Below are positions 54,953-63,782 of a stretch of 64,000 nucleotides of DNA, piece by piece. The position numbers were made by a program, and so were the translations under genes. Positions within the stretch are counted from its first letter, which is position 1; every line of letters starts with the position of its first letter. The stretch spans positions 1 to 64,000 of the forward strand of contig NZ_BBQT01000014.1 in assembly GCF_001570625.1 (NCBI RefSeq). The letters run 5' to 3'. Source of the stretch: Syntrophomonas wolfei subsp. methylbutyratica (GTDB taxonomy: Bacteria > Bacillota > Syntrophomonadia > Syntrophomonadales > Syntrophomonadaceae). The notes beneath the pieces were generated by a model, which saw only the letters and a program-made list of their open reading frames with translations, was not told the DNA's origin and did no database searches.

Positions 54953-56203
54953 TTATTGAGCTCCCAACAAAGTAAGCGCCATTTTGCTGGTTAGATATCC
55001 GCTATCCGGGACTGCTTCGCACAGTTTCTCCAATTTCTCCCGGGCTTTATCTTCTTGCTGGTCAAAGTAATAGATGCAAGCCAGATAAAAGAGGCTTTCA
55101 TCATAATAATTGGTGGAAGGAAAATCCCTGGTATAATCCAGGAAGTATTTTTCCGCATTTTTAAAGTCGGAATTGATATAATAAACCCGGGCCAGATAAT
55201 ACAAGGCTTCACGATGGAGATAAGTCTTCGATTGCATAGAAACCACCATACCCAGGTTGCTGGCAGATTTCTTAAAATCACCGGCTAAATATGCCTGATA
55301 ACCCTCGGAGTAATACCATTTTTCCTGTTCCAGATCGTAATCAGCCCCCGCCATGCTGTTTTCCTCACCTCTGCTATTAATCTCTTCCGGTAAAAAGCGA
55401 ACCGCCGGCTTTTCTGATAAAACCATCTGAGCCTTGTTCCCCTTCTCAATTTTTTGCTGGAAATACTCCACTTCTTGTTTATTCTTACTGGATTGCTTTT
55501 CATCATTATCTCGCTGACCGACTAAATAACTAACTCCCTGTACCAGCAAGACCGTACACAACACCCCGGAAAGCAACCAGGCCAGTCTTATTCGGGGTAA
55601 AGCCGGCCAGTGAATCCATTTTTCACTCGCTTCTTCCAATTCTACTATCTGTGAAGACTCTTCTTCATAAATATTCAAGTAATTTAACAAAGGTTGATTG
55701 GATGAATCCCAGCCCAATCCTTTGCTCCATACTCTCCGCGCCGAATAGCGATCTGCTTCCGCCAGGTAACACAAACCCAAAAGTTGGTAAATCCCCACAA
55801 AACAGTCTTTTTCCTGTAACAGTTCCCACAGAGAATTTCTAGCCGCCTCATAATTCCGGTTTTCCACCTGATTCAAGGCTTCATAATAGCGCTTTAACCA
55901 GAATTGAAAGGGTGGGTCTTGCAAATCCTCCAGGGACAAAGAAGCTTCCGGATTGGCCGTATCCAACTCTAAAACTTTTTTCCAACAAAGCTCCGCTCTT
56001 TCAAAATCACCCCAGAGGAAATAACAGCGGGCTACAAGATTCAATATCTCAATGTTTTCGACATCTGCTTTTATCGCCTCTACCAGGATTTCATAAGCCC
56101 CGGTAATATCATGTTTCAAGATTTTTTCCGCCGCCTGCTCGGATAATGAAGTAATTGATGAATCAGTATTTTCGTTAATATTTGTTTCCATACTTTCCTT
56201 CAT
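54953..56203 (-). CDS. Membrane-anchored tetratricopeptide-repeat protein
   Basis: 416 aa from ATG 56203, which follows AAAGGA by 9 nt; the longer frame to 56272 is less likely. N-terminal TPR units (YEILVEAIKADVENIEILNLVARCYFLWGDFERAELCWKKVLELD pattern) precede one membrane helix (LAWLLSGVLCTVLLVQGVSYL) near residue 210. After a coiled linker come further TPRs (YYSEGYQAYLAGDFKKSASNL; ALYYLARVYYINSDFKNAEKYF). Probably a scaffold with parts on both sides of the membrane. The specific role is unknown. Confidence 0.83.
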   Translation of the reverse strand: MKESMETNINENTDSSITSLSEQAAEKILKHDITGAYEILVEAIKADVENIEILNLVARCYFLWGDFERAELCWKKVLELDTANPEASLSLEDLQDPPFQFWLKRYYEALNQVENRNYEAARNSLWELLQEKDCFVGIYQLLGLCYLAEADRYSARRVWSKGLGWDSSNQPLLNYLNIYEEESSQIVELEEASEKWIHWPALPRIRLAWLLSGVLCTVLLVQGVSYLVGQRDNDEKQSSKNKQEVEYFQQKIEKGNKAQMVLSEKPAVRFLPEEINSRGEENSMAGADYDLEQEKWYYSEGYQAYLAGDFKKSASNLGMVVSMQSKTYLHREALYYLARVYYINSDFKNAEKYFLDYTRDFPSTNYYDESLFYLACIYYFDQQEDKAREKLEKLCEAVPDSGYLTSKMALTLLGAQ

Positions 56204-56467
56204 ATTTACCATTCCTTTCTTAAGGTACAAAACATCATGAAAGAAATTCCCTTCATATTCATTAGCTTTCATATCTTCTTTCCAACTTATTCCACATTTG
56301 TTTTAGAATTCCTTCCAGCTTCTGTAAATTTTTATCTGCTTTTTTTGAGCAATAATTTAAATTGCTAAAATCCCAATTTATGCCTGGCTCGTTTTAAGCT
56401 ATCCGGAACATATCCCAAAAAGATAAATATTATGATATTAAGCAAGCATATAAGGAGCATGAGGAAT

Positions 56468-57319
56468 ATGGTATATGCCAGCAGATTTTTACGGTTAGAA
56501 AAAATACGGATGTCCGGACCTGACATTCATTTAATGCAGAAGAGACTAAAGGAGTTAGGATATAATCCCGGAGCGGAAGATGGGATATTCGGAGAGCAAA
56601 GCGAAGCCGCGCTAAAAGCCTTTCAAGCCAGCCGGGGTCTCGTAGTTGATGGCATTGTTGATCCCAATACCTGGCTTCAGCTGGAAGCCGGTTCCTCAAT
56701 CCGGCTGCAAAGCAAGCGAGAGGGCCAGACCTGGGAGCAACCCCGCATCAGTATAGATGTGGTAAAAAGAAAGCTTACCTACACCTCTGGCAGCTTCAAG
56801 AAAACCTATCCGGTAGCGGTGGGTAAGCCGCAAACTCCTACCCCACTGGGAAATTGGACCATAGTCCAAAAAACTGTCAATCCCGGAGGAGCTTTTGGTG
56901 CTCGCTGGATGAGACTCAGTGTTCCCTGGGGAGGATATGGCATCCATGGAACCAACCGCCCCAGTTCTATTGGCAAAGCTGCCAGCCACGGCTGTGTGCG
57001 CATGTATAATGCTGATGTAATTGAGCTTTATGACCGGACTCCCCTGGGTACACCGGTTAATATATTCGGGAAAGCCAATACGGGACGGGTTCTTTCGAGG
57101 GGTGATGAAGGCAGTGATGTGAAAGAGGTGCAGAGGATACTGAGAACACTGGGATACTACCGGGCCAAACCCGATGGCAAATTCGGCCCTAAAACCGAAG
57201 CCGCGGTAACTGCATTCCAAAGGGATAATCAACTTATAGCTGATGGTATTGTAGGACCATATACCCATCATGCCCTGCAGAAGGCTTATGATCTGGCTAT
57301 CAATGATGTCGAGCCCTAG
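56468..57319 (+). CDS. L,D-transpeptidase (YkuD) between two peptidoglycan-binding domains
   Basis: 283 aa. First PG_binding_1 domain (HLMQKRLKELGYNPGAEDGIFG...ALKAFQASRGLVVDGIVDPNTW), then the YkuD domain with IDVVKRKLTYT, TPLGNWTI and catalytic HGCVRMYNADVIELYD, then a second PG_binding_1 (EVQRILRTLGYYRAKPDGKFGPKTEAAVTAFQ; patterns). It forms 3-3 crosslinks or binds spore-type walls. GGAG lies 10 nt before ATG 56468; upstream ATGs at 56459 and 56432 have worse spacing. No signal peptide is visible from this start, so location in the spore or by another route is possible. Confidence 0.88.
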   Translation: MVYASRFLRLEKIRMSGPDIHLMQKRLKELGYNPGAEDGIFGEQSEAALKAFQASRGLVVDGIVDPNTWLQLEAGSSIRLQSKREGQTWEQPRISIDVVKRKLTYTSGSFKKTYPVAVGKPQTPTPLGNWTIVQKTVNPGGAFGARWMRLSVPWGGYGIHGTNRPSSIGKAASHGCVRMYNADVIELYDRTPLGTPVNIFGKANTGRVLSRGDEGSDVKEVQRILRTLGYYRAKPDGKFGPKTEAAVTAFQRDNQLIADGIVGPYTHHALQKAYDLAINDVEP

Positions 57320-57382
57320 AGTCTTCAGAGCCTTCAACCCCAATTGACAGCTATCCCTCATAGATGATATCATGAAGAAGTT

Positions 57383-57459
57383 CGGGGCGTGGCGCAGCTT
57401 GGTAGCGCGTCTGATTTGGGATCAGAAGGCCGCAGGTTCAAATCCTGTCGCCCCGACCA
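57383..57459 (+). tRNA. tRNA-Pro (anticodon TGG)
   Basis: 77-nt cloverleaf. Acceptor CGGGGCG pairs with CGCCCCG; D-arm GCGC...GCGC; anticodon arm CTGAT-TTTGGGA-ATCAG style with TGG; T-arm CAGG-TTCAAAT-CCTG. CCA is encoded. Confidence 0.95.
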
Positions 57460-57477
57460 TTATTAAGTTTAAGTAAC

Positions 57478-57503
57478 CGCGCGGTTGGCGCGATTTTCTT
57501 TTT
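57478..57503 (+). terminator. Terminator after tRNA-Pro
   Basis: CGCGC (57478-57482), loop GGTTG, GCGCG (57488-57492), then ATTTTCTTTTT. The following gap 57504-57912 holds no gene; near its end TTCTGCACAA (57831) is an inverted copy of the box found at the fic promoter. Confidence 0.78.
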
Positions 57504-57912
57504 CTGGCAAATGTCTGGTTTTTCAGTAAGTGTTGCAACCACAGAAATTATCGCAGGTATTAGTTTTATGTTGTGTCGGAGGACCGACATTATATTATCA
57601 GAACCAGATTTATCTTAGTCAACCCTTTTAGCGATTATAAATTCACATATTTAAAATCCTCATTTCAATGCATGAATAAATAAGCACCAGTGTGCTGATG
57701 CCACCTTGCAACTATTACCCCTGAGATAATACCTGCTGTAATACTTAGCAAAAGGTTTCCCATATCTGCACTATCTCTTTAATTGTGGAGACTGTGGCAT
57801 ACAGAGAATCAGGGATGTTTCTTTTCTTGTTTCTGCACAAAATCTATATATAATAATGCAGAATTATAATGAATTGTGCAAAAAGAAAACCTTCTAATCT
57901 GACCTATATCGC

Positions 57913-57970
57913 TTGACTTCTGCATATTTTAGCAGTAATATTGTGCAGAACCACGAGCTTTTGTGCAGAA
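57913..57970 (+). promoter_or_regulatory. fic promoter with repeated operator-like boxes
   Basis: TTGACT (57913-57918), 17 bp, TAATAT (57936-57941). The decamer TTGTGCAGAA occurs at 57941-57950 and 57961-57970, exactly 20 bp (about two helix turns) apart, directly after the -10 box. An inverted copy lies at 57831-57840 and a partial one at 57875-57881. This suggests cooperative binding of a repressor that can loop DNA. Confidence 0.72.
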
Positions 57971-57983
57971 GGGAGGCAAGTCG

Positions 57984-59054
57984 TTGAGAGAGTTTGATTA
58001 TACGGCCGTTCCCAATGAACTAATGAACCATGAATTGATGAATCTGGTATCTGCAATTCATGAATATAAAGGAAAACAAGAATTGTTTATCGAAGCAAAG
58101 CCTGATGTACTGGAGGCGATGCTTGAAATAGCGATTATCCAAAGCACTGGAGCTTCTAATAGAATCGAAGGTATTTATACTTCCGATGATCGGTTGGATG
58201 CTCTGGTAAAGTTCAAGGCGGAGCCGCGTAACCGCTCCGAGCGAGAAATTGCAGGTTATAGAGAGGTTCTGAGCACGATCCACGAAAGCTATGACTATGT
58301 GGTACCGCGTACAAATGTAATTCTTCACTTGCACAGAGACCTCTACCAGTTCAGCCCGGTCTCCAGCGGCGGCAAATTTAAAAACTCAGATAATATTATC
58401 TCTGAAATAGATTCCAGCGGCCGCAGCAAGGTTCGCTTTCAGCCTTTATCAGCATTTGAAACTCCCGAGGCGGTTAACCGGCTGACCAGCACCTTTATTG
58501 AAGCAATCAATGCCGAAAAATATGATCCGTTACTGCTCATACCCATGTTCATTTTGGATTTTCTTTGTATTCACCCCTTTAATGATGGAAATGGGCGAAT
58601 GAGCCGCTTGCTGACATTGCTTCTCTTGTACCGTTCAGGTTACGTAGTGGGCAAATATATTAGTATTGAGATGATTGTTGAAAAGACAAAAGAAACCTAC
58701 TATGAAGTATTACTGGAGAGCTCAAGCGGCTGGTATGAGGGAGGAAACGATTACTTTCCATTTGTTAAGTACTGCCTGGAGGTTATATTAAGCGCCTATA
58801 AAGAGTTTTCTTCCCGTGTAGAATTGATGCAAAATCGCAGTCTATCCAAGCCTGAACGTATCCGCGTTTTGTTTGACAACACCCTGCAAAAACTGTCAAA
58901 ACGCATGATTCTGGAAAAATGTCCGGACATCAGCACATCAACTGTTGAGATAACTCTGGCATCGTTGTTAAGAGAGGGATATATCCTGAAGACTGGTGCT
59001 GGCAAGAATACTGCATATATCCGTAATATGGAGCAGCCTGACAAAGACAAATAA
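57984..59054 (+). CDS. Fic-family protein (AMP transferase-like)
   Basis: 356 aa from TTG 57984, which follows GGGAGG by 7 nt; a GTG at 57963 is upstream of this site. The N-terminal inhibitory motif (S/T)xxxE(G/N) is present as SNRIEG, near residue 53. The catalytic Fic motif is HPFNDGNGRMSRLL (His near residue 193). The C-terminus is a winged helix (STSTVEITLASLLREGYILK). Such self-inhibited Fic proteins usually transfer AMP to target proteins. Partners are not visible. No antitoxin gene is adjacent, consistent with the built-in inhibitory helix. The gap 59055-59323 that follows shows nothing. Confidence 0.9.
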   Translation: MREFDYTAVPNELMNHELMNLVSAIHEYKGKQELFIEAKPDVLEAMLEIAIIQSTGASNRIEGIYTSDDRLDALVKFKAEPRNRSEREIAGYREVLSTIHESYDYVVPRTNVILHLHRDLYQFSPVSSGGKFKNSDNIISEIDSSGRSKVRFQPLSAFETPEAVNRLTSTFIEAINAEKYDPLLLIPMFILDFLCIHPFNDGNGRMSRLLTLLLLYRSGYVVGKYISIEMIVEKTKETYYEVLLESSSGWYEGGNDYFPFVKYCLEVILSAYKEFSSRVELMQNRSLSKPERIRVLFDNTLQKLSKRMILEKCPDISTSTVEITLASLLREGYILKTGAGKNTAYIRNMEQPDKDK

Positions 59055-59323
59055 TTGCTTGCTATATTTCAGTTATCCAGCATACCGTAAACCCTTCCTC
59101 TTAGGGCGATTTTACGCAAAATCCTATATTTTCATGACCGCCTTGACGCTGAGATAGATCTTAGCACATCCTCATTATTTTCCAGATCGCGCGGGGTAGT
59201 AATGCTGTTGCCCACACTCTAGCCGGAAAAACAGCATCATAATATTTACCTTGAACTAGTCTATTTAATGTGCCGATATAACTTTAGGATTCAGGAGGCA
59301 AAGTCTATATCTATATAGAACAC

Positions 59324-60130
59324 CTAAAATTTTTCCCACCACATCAGCGCCCAGCATATGTCATTATAAGGAAACTCCAGGATGCCGTCCTGCCGTTTTA
59401 TTAAGCAATCATTCAGGAGTCCGGCAATTTCTTTCTCTTCAGATGGTCTGAGGTCTTCGGCAATCCAGCGGCATTGTTCAAGTGCATCATTCAGATCGAT
59501 ATACCTGGAACGTCCCTCAATGAATTTCACATTTGCACGAATACCCATCTGATATAGCAGGTTATATGCATATATGTAACCCGGGGGATCGGAAATTTCC
59601 TTGCCCATAACTTTATATACCATTTTTTTGAGTGGGCTGGAGAACCCTGCCCCCATGGTTACATATGCATAACGCTTAGTCTTATCGTCTATTCGAGCCA
59701 ATCCTTCTTTTAGATTGGCCATCGTAGCAAGAGAACGGGATGCGATTACTACATCATGCTTATCCAGTTCACTATCGAGTCTATCGTCCTCCCAAGAGCA
59801 CTGTATACAATCGATATTAGTCAAGCATTCTTTGGTAGCAGTCTCTTTGAGCAGGCGCAGCATTTCAGAGGAAAAATCAAGCGCTGTTACGTGCTTTGAC
59901 CTTTTTGCCGCCCATATAGTTATATCACCGGGACCACAGCCAACATCAAGTACGGTCCATTCGGGACACAAGCGTATATTGGCCATAAATTGCCTGAAGT
60001 ATTCATCATTGGACATCCATCGTTTAAGTGCGGGTGCCATAGAATCCCACTGGTTGGGCCTGATATTCCTATAATTACGCTGGGCTGCTTTCCACAAAGC
60101 ATCCCAGTTAATGATGCTCTGCTCATCCAT
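59324..60130 (-). CDS. SAM-dependent class I methyltransferase
   Basis: 268 aa from ATG 60130, with AAAGGA upstream. Motif I VLDVGCGPGDITIWAA is at about residues 61-76, motif II ALDFSSEML, and VVIASRSLATM in the motif IV position. The substrate is unknown. It is the last gene of a minus-strand run with metal-chelate binding proteins and a radical SAM enzyme, so it may methylate a small molecule or cofactor rather than nucleic acid; inference from context only. Confidence 0.85.
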   Translation of the reverse strand: MDEQSIINWDALWKAAQRNYRNIRPNQWDSMAPALKRWMSNDEYFRQFMANIRLCPEWTVLDVGCGPGDITIWAAKRSKHVTALDFSSEMLRLLKETATKECLTNIDCIQCSWEDDRLDSELDKHDVVIASRSLATMANLKEGLARIDDKTKRYAYVTMGAGFSSPLKKMVYKVMGKEISDPPGYIYAYNLLYQMGIRANVKFIEGRSRYIDLNDALEQCRWIAEDLRPSEEKEIAGLLNDCLIKRQDGILEFPYNDICWALMWWEKF

Positions 60131-60195
60131 GAAACATCCATTCCTTTCCCTATGCCAAAGCACAAAAAGTGTTCAAATACCTGAAAAAACAAATC

Positions 60196-61257
60196 CTATG
60201 TTGCCTCATATATTTCCGGAAATAGTATTGTATCTATTTCTTCTTCGCTAAGGCTAAATCCCAGGAATTGCTGATGGTAATACTTTACCTCTTTTCTCAT
60301 ATCAATGTTCGGGAACAGGTCAGGATGCAGAGTTTTCGCTGCCCATTGTATCTGTAGCGCTTCTTCTGCCGATGGGTATTGCCAGTCAAAAAAACCGTGA
60401 GGGTTGACGTAGACTCGATCATTTTTTACTGCAGTTAACTCCTTGAACACAGGGCTATTTACTATAAGATTTTTGGCTCTGTTTGATGGGGTTATTATCA
60501 CATCAGGGTTCCACTTCAATAGTTGCTCGTTATCAACAACTTTATATCCCGGAATCTCATGGGCGATGTTCTTTCCTCCTGCAATATCTATCCATTCGTC
60601 CATAATAGTATCTGTACCGCCAACTCTAAGAGAAGCATCCGTAATGATACAGGCCACGGTAGGTTTCTGGCCATCGGGTATGCCTGCGATTATCGAATTG
60701 ACCATCTTAAGTTTTTCACTGAAATATGTGTCATATTTTTTTGCCTTTTCATAATGTTCATTCCCTAGCGTCTGACCAATAAACATTATATTCTCCCGGA
60801 TGTTCTTTATGGACTTAGCCTTTGACAACACTGCTACCGTTAACCCGATCTCCTTGCATTTTTCAATTGTGTCAGTGCAGTGTTCGAACTCAAAAACCAG
60901 ATCCGGATCTGTCTTAAGCAATTCTTCGAAATTTACCGGGTCGGCAAATGGTGTGGGGAGATTCAACACTTCTGGCTTATACTTTACCAGCCATACAAAT
61001 TTTTTAACATTAGGGTGTATTGCAACTATGTCATCCGCTGCACCGAGGATCATCATTATCTCATATTGATTAGCCCAGTGAAACGCAATCCTCTCAGGAT
61101 TTGCCGGTACAACTACCGTATTGCCCGCCATGTCGGTGATGGTTTTTTCAGCAGGTACTGCTTCGGGTGCAGGGGTTGCAGACTGCTGCCCGCAACCGGT
61201 ACAAAAAACAGTGGTTAAGAAAAACATAATCAAAAGTAGTGCCATTGACTTTCTCAT
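60196..61257 (-). CDS. FecB/BtuF-type ABC substrate-binding lipoprotein 1
   Basis: 353 aa. Signal peptide and lipid-anchor cysteine near residue 23 (TVFCTGCGQQ), then the periplasmic-binding fold for iron chelates or cobalamin: ITDMAGNTVVVPANPERIAF, the N-lobe ending VNFEELLKTDPDLVFEF, and the C-lobe GYKVVDNEQLLKWNPDVII...VKNDRVYVNPHGFFDW. The helical C-terminus AAKTLHPDLFPNID is repeated in decayed form at 63606-63701. No permease or ATPase is in the window. Confidence 0.86.
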   Translation of the reverse strand: MRKSMALLLIMFFLTTVFCTGCGQQSATPAPEAVPAEKTITDMAGNTVVVPANPERIAFHWANQYEIMMILGAADDIVAIHPNVKKFVWLVKYKPEVLNLPTPFADPVNFEELLKTDPDLVFEFEHCTDTIEKCKEIGLTVAVLSKAKSIKNIRENIMFIGQTLGNEHYEKAKKYDTYFSEKLKMVNSIIAGIPDGQKPTVACIITDASLRVGGTDTIMDEWIDIAGGKNIAHEIPGYKVVDNEQLLKWNPDVIITPSNRAKNLIVNSPVFKELTAVKNDRVYVNPHGFFDWQYPSAEEALQIQWAAKTLHPDLFPNIDMRKEVKYYHQQFLGFSLSEEEIDTILFPEIYEAT

Positions 61258-61418
61258 TAAAAATCCCTCCTCATAAAAATTTCTTCAGGTTCAGGCAAAT
61301 CAACCATATAGCCATGGTTTTAATTAATGTTTTACGCCTGGATTTATTTCCACCACATCATTAGCCATAGCTCAGGTTGTGAATTTTATAATTTTATTTC
61401 CATATTCTCCTTTATTTT

Positions 61419-62450
61419 TTACAAAGTAATTTCTATACCTAATTCTTTAAGCTTTTTGCTCGTGGATTCCATGTGATTATGGAATTCCATATTATCTTCA
61501 TAAAGGTACTCTTCATTTTGGTAAACATGGTAATGTGGGGTGCGGTTGATATGTATACCTCCAACCCTGTTGCCAGCACCAGCCATTAAAGGTGCGGGGT
61601 AATTATCTCGCCCCCATCCCGCTGCCCACCCGATATCCTTGTCCCTCAATACAAGACGCATAACAGCTATGAGCCGGGCTGCCTCCCAGTCGGAACAACT
61701 GGGATGATCCTTCATGGGGATACCATTAAAGGGGAAAAATTTCGACACATAGACACTTTTCAGGTGTTCGTAGTGTTTAATGTGGAAAATAAAATCTACA
61801 TAGTCCTGGTATTTAGTCTCATTGGGACTCAATCCGGCCATTATACCTGTTCCCAACCCCAGGCCTGCCTCGCCTATTAAACGGGCGAATTTTTTCTTTT
61901 CCTCCAGGTCATCGCCAGGCTTCACTTTATTGAATACCTGGGGGTTGATGGTTTCGAAGACGGATCTGACGAGTTTTACTCCCAGTTGTTTCAGTTCTTT
62001 AAGGGTATCAAAGGACATGGCGGCACCGCAGTTGATATCGAGCTCCATATCATTATAGCCGGCAGCTCTTATGGCGGTAACGATTTCAAGGACATCAGAA
62101 CCGTCGCTTCTTAATGTGGTGCCTCCGCTAAGGTGAAATTCCTGGAGGCCATGCCTGGCAATATAATCCACACCCTTGAGGATCTCTTCAATGCCCAGGG
62201 GTTCATCTCCTTTTTTCCGCCAGTAAGGGCAGTATTGACAAAGAGGTTTGAGATTGCAGCGAAGTACTCTAGCGATGCCACCGCTCCATTTAAAGGTGTT
62301 CCCCATGACTTTCTCCCGGACAAACCTGGCTGTTTGCAAAAGCTCTGTTGCTTTTTCTTCTTGCTCGGTTTCCTTGAAAATATACCAGGCTTCTTCCTCA
62401 TTAATAGCCTCATTTTTACTCTTTTCCAAAATACGCTCAAACCGTGCCAC
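61419..62450 (-). CDS. Radical SAM protein with CX5CX2C motif (HmdB/HcgA- or BioB-like)
   Basis: 343 aa from GTG 62450, 10 nt after GGAGGTG and 1 nt after the stop of the upstream gene. The cluster-binding motif is C65-NLKPL-C71-QY-C74, the rare CX5CX2C spacing known for HmdB/HcgA of [Fe]-hydrogenase cofactor synthesis, instead of CX3CX2C. The BioB-type barrel follows: HLSGGTTLRSDGSDVLEIV, ELDINCGAAMSFDTL, RSVFETINPQVFNKVKPGDD and GLGTGIMAGLSPNE. Product unknown. An FeGP-like or metallophore role is a hypothesis. Confidence 0.82.
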   Translation of the reverse strand: MARFERILEKSKNEAINEEEAWYIFKETEQEEKATELLQTARFVREKVMGNTFKWSGGIARVLRCNLKPLCQYCPYWRKKGDEPLGIEEILKGVDYIARHGLQEFHLSGGTTLRSDGSDVLEIVTAIRAAGYNDMELDINCGAAMSFDTLKELKQLGVKLVRSVFETINPQVFNKVKPGDDLEEKKKFARLIGEAGLGLGTGIMAGLSPNETKYQDYVDFIFHIKHYEHLKSVYVSKFFPFNGIPMKDHPSCSDWEAARLIAVMRLVLRDKDIGWAAGWGRDNYPAPLMAGAGNRVGGIHINRTPHYHVYQNEEYLYEDNMEFHNHMESTSKKLKELGIEITL

Positions 62451-62451
62451 T

Positions 62452-63558
62452 TTATTCTGCCACCTCCACAATCTGTTCAGGTTTAATCAGGTTATTGTGG
62501 AAAAGGGAATAAAATTCAATCATCTTATCTTCAAACAGCTTGTCATAGTTAGCATCATTGTCGTGGTATAGCTTGCCATGAGCCCAAATCATTCCTACCA
62601 ATGCAGTAATACCGTCCATATTGGCATAGCGGGGCTGAACATATACCCTCCCGTTTTTAACAGCGCTTACATTTTTCCACTCGGCTCCATTCATAATTTG
62701 ATCTTTAGTAGTTTGTTTCCAGGTAATAATAACCTGCGGATCCCATTTCAAGATTTGTTCCATGGATAGAGGAATACTTTCATCGGTGGGCTTTCCGCTT
62801 AGCTCTGTAGCCACATTATTCCCGCCGGCTAACTTGAGAATGGAAGCCATTATGGTTGATTCTCCCGGGGTGGTTAATATATCACTGGCACCGGTAAAAT
62901 ATACCCTTGGCTTTTCATCTTGCGGTATTTTCCCCGTTTCCTGGGACATTGTGCGTATGTTGTCGCGCCACCAATCAGCAAGCTTATTTGCCTGAGCTTC
63001 ATTGCCCACAATTTTGCCCAACAGGCGCATAGACTCCTCGTAATCAGCCAGAGTATCTTTGGAAACTGCTATTACGGGAAGGTTTACCTGGCCGGCCAGT
63101 TTGTCAATTTGGGGATCTTTGGTCAAGGTAATAATCACATCCGGGTTCAGTTGCAAAATCTGTTCAGGACTGGTTCCCTTAAAAAACACGCCGGTAACCG
63201 GCAGTTTTTTTAGTTTATCTATCTCTGTATCTGGATAAGCCTTGACGCTTTCTGCTGCCAGATACCTGCCATCAAACACCTTGTCCTTACTCACCATCTT
63301 GTCGGGGGCTAGTTGCCATAGCATATAGGTAGGAATGGGGTGTAACGCTAATATGCTTTTGACTTCACCTGGTATAGCTACAGTACGACCTGCCATATCC
63401 TGAATGTTTACTTGAGCCGGTGGTTCATTTTTTTGCTGCATGGCCTGTTCACTCTTATCTCCCGCAGCTTTACTGCAGCCACCCACGAGAGCCAACGTCA
63501 AAACCATTATCAGTCCCAGGGCAATTAACTTGAAAGTATTCTTATTTTGCGAAAACAT
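62452..63558 (-). CDS. FecB/BtuF-type ABC substrate-binding lipoprotein 2
   Basis: 368 aa. Lipobox LALVGGCSKA (Cys near residue 28). Binding fold with IQDMAGRTVAIPGEVKSILAL, TSPEQILQLNPDVIITLTKD and EQILKWDPQVIITWKQTT...VKNGRVYVQPRYANMDG (patterns). It abuts the radical SAM gene, so both share a transcript and probably a ligand. It differs clearly from the copy at 60196-61257 (no WAAKTLHP tail). Confidence 0.86.
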   Translation of the reverse strand: MFSQNKNTFKLIALGLIMVLTLALVGGCSKAAGDKSEQAMQQKNEPPAQVNIQDMAGRTVAIPGEVKSILALHPIPTYMLWQLAPDKMVSKDKVFDGRYLAAESVKAYPDTEIDKLKKLPVTGVFFKGTSPEQILQLNPDVIITLTKDPQIDKLAGQVNLPVIAVSKDTLADYEESMRLLGKIVGNEAQANKLADWWRDNIRTMSQETGKIPQDEKPRVYFTGASDILTTPGESTIMASILKLAGGNNVATELSGKPTDESIPLSMEQILKWDPQVIITWKQTTKDQIMNGAEWKNVSAVKNGRVYVQPRYANMDGITALVGMIWAHGKLYHDNDANYDKLFEDKMIEFYSLFHNNLIKPEQIVEVAE

Positions 63559-63605
63559 ATGAAACCTCCTTAAATACAGAATTTTTCTCCCTGTAATTAA
63601 ATTCT

Positions 63606-63701
63606 TCAGACATTTCTAATATCAATGTTCGAGAACAGTCCCGGGTGCAGAGTTTTCGCCGCCTCCCACAGGTCAGGCAGACTCTTCGGGAAGTTGCTTT
63701 C
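63606..63701 (-). pseudogene. Decayed C-terminal fragment of a substrate-binding protein
   Basis: A 31-codon open stretch on the minus strand reads NFPKSLPDLWEAAKTLHPGL, then FSNIDIRN and a stop. It matches AAKTLHPDLFPNIDMRK near the end of the protein encoded at 60196-61257, also at the DNA level (ATATCAATGTTCG.GAACAG). There is no room for the rest of a gene, so it is a remnant, most likely of a duplicate. Confidence 0.7.
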
Positions 63702-63782
63702 TTATCGGAAACCTGGTTAAAAAACCAAATTACTGATGTTGTTGCGATAGAATACTCCGGCTATCGCCTGCTCGGATTCCTT

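Noticed and set aside
57383-57459. tRNA-Pro as an integration site
   Set aside because: No recombinase gene or repeated tRNA end is found nearby; the real element uses the terminator at 31962.
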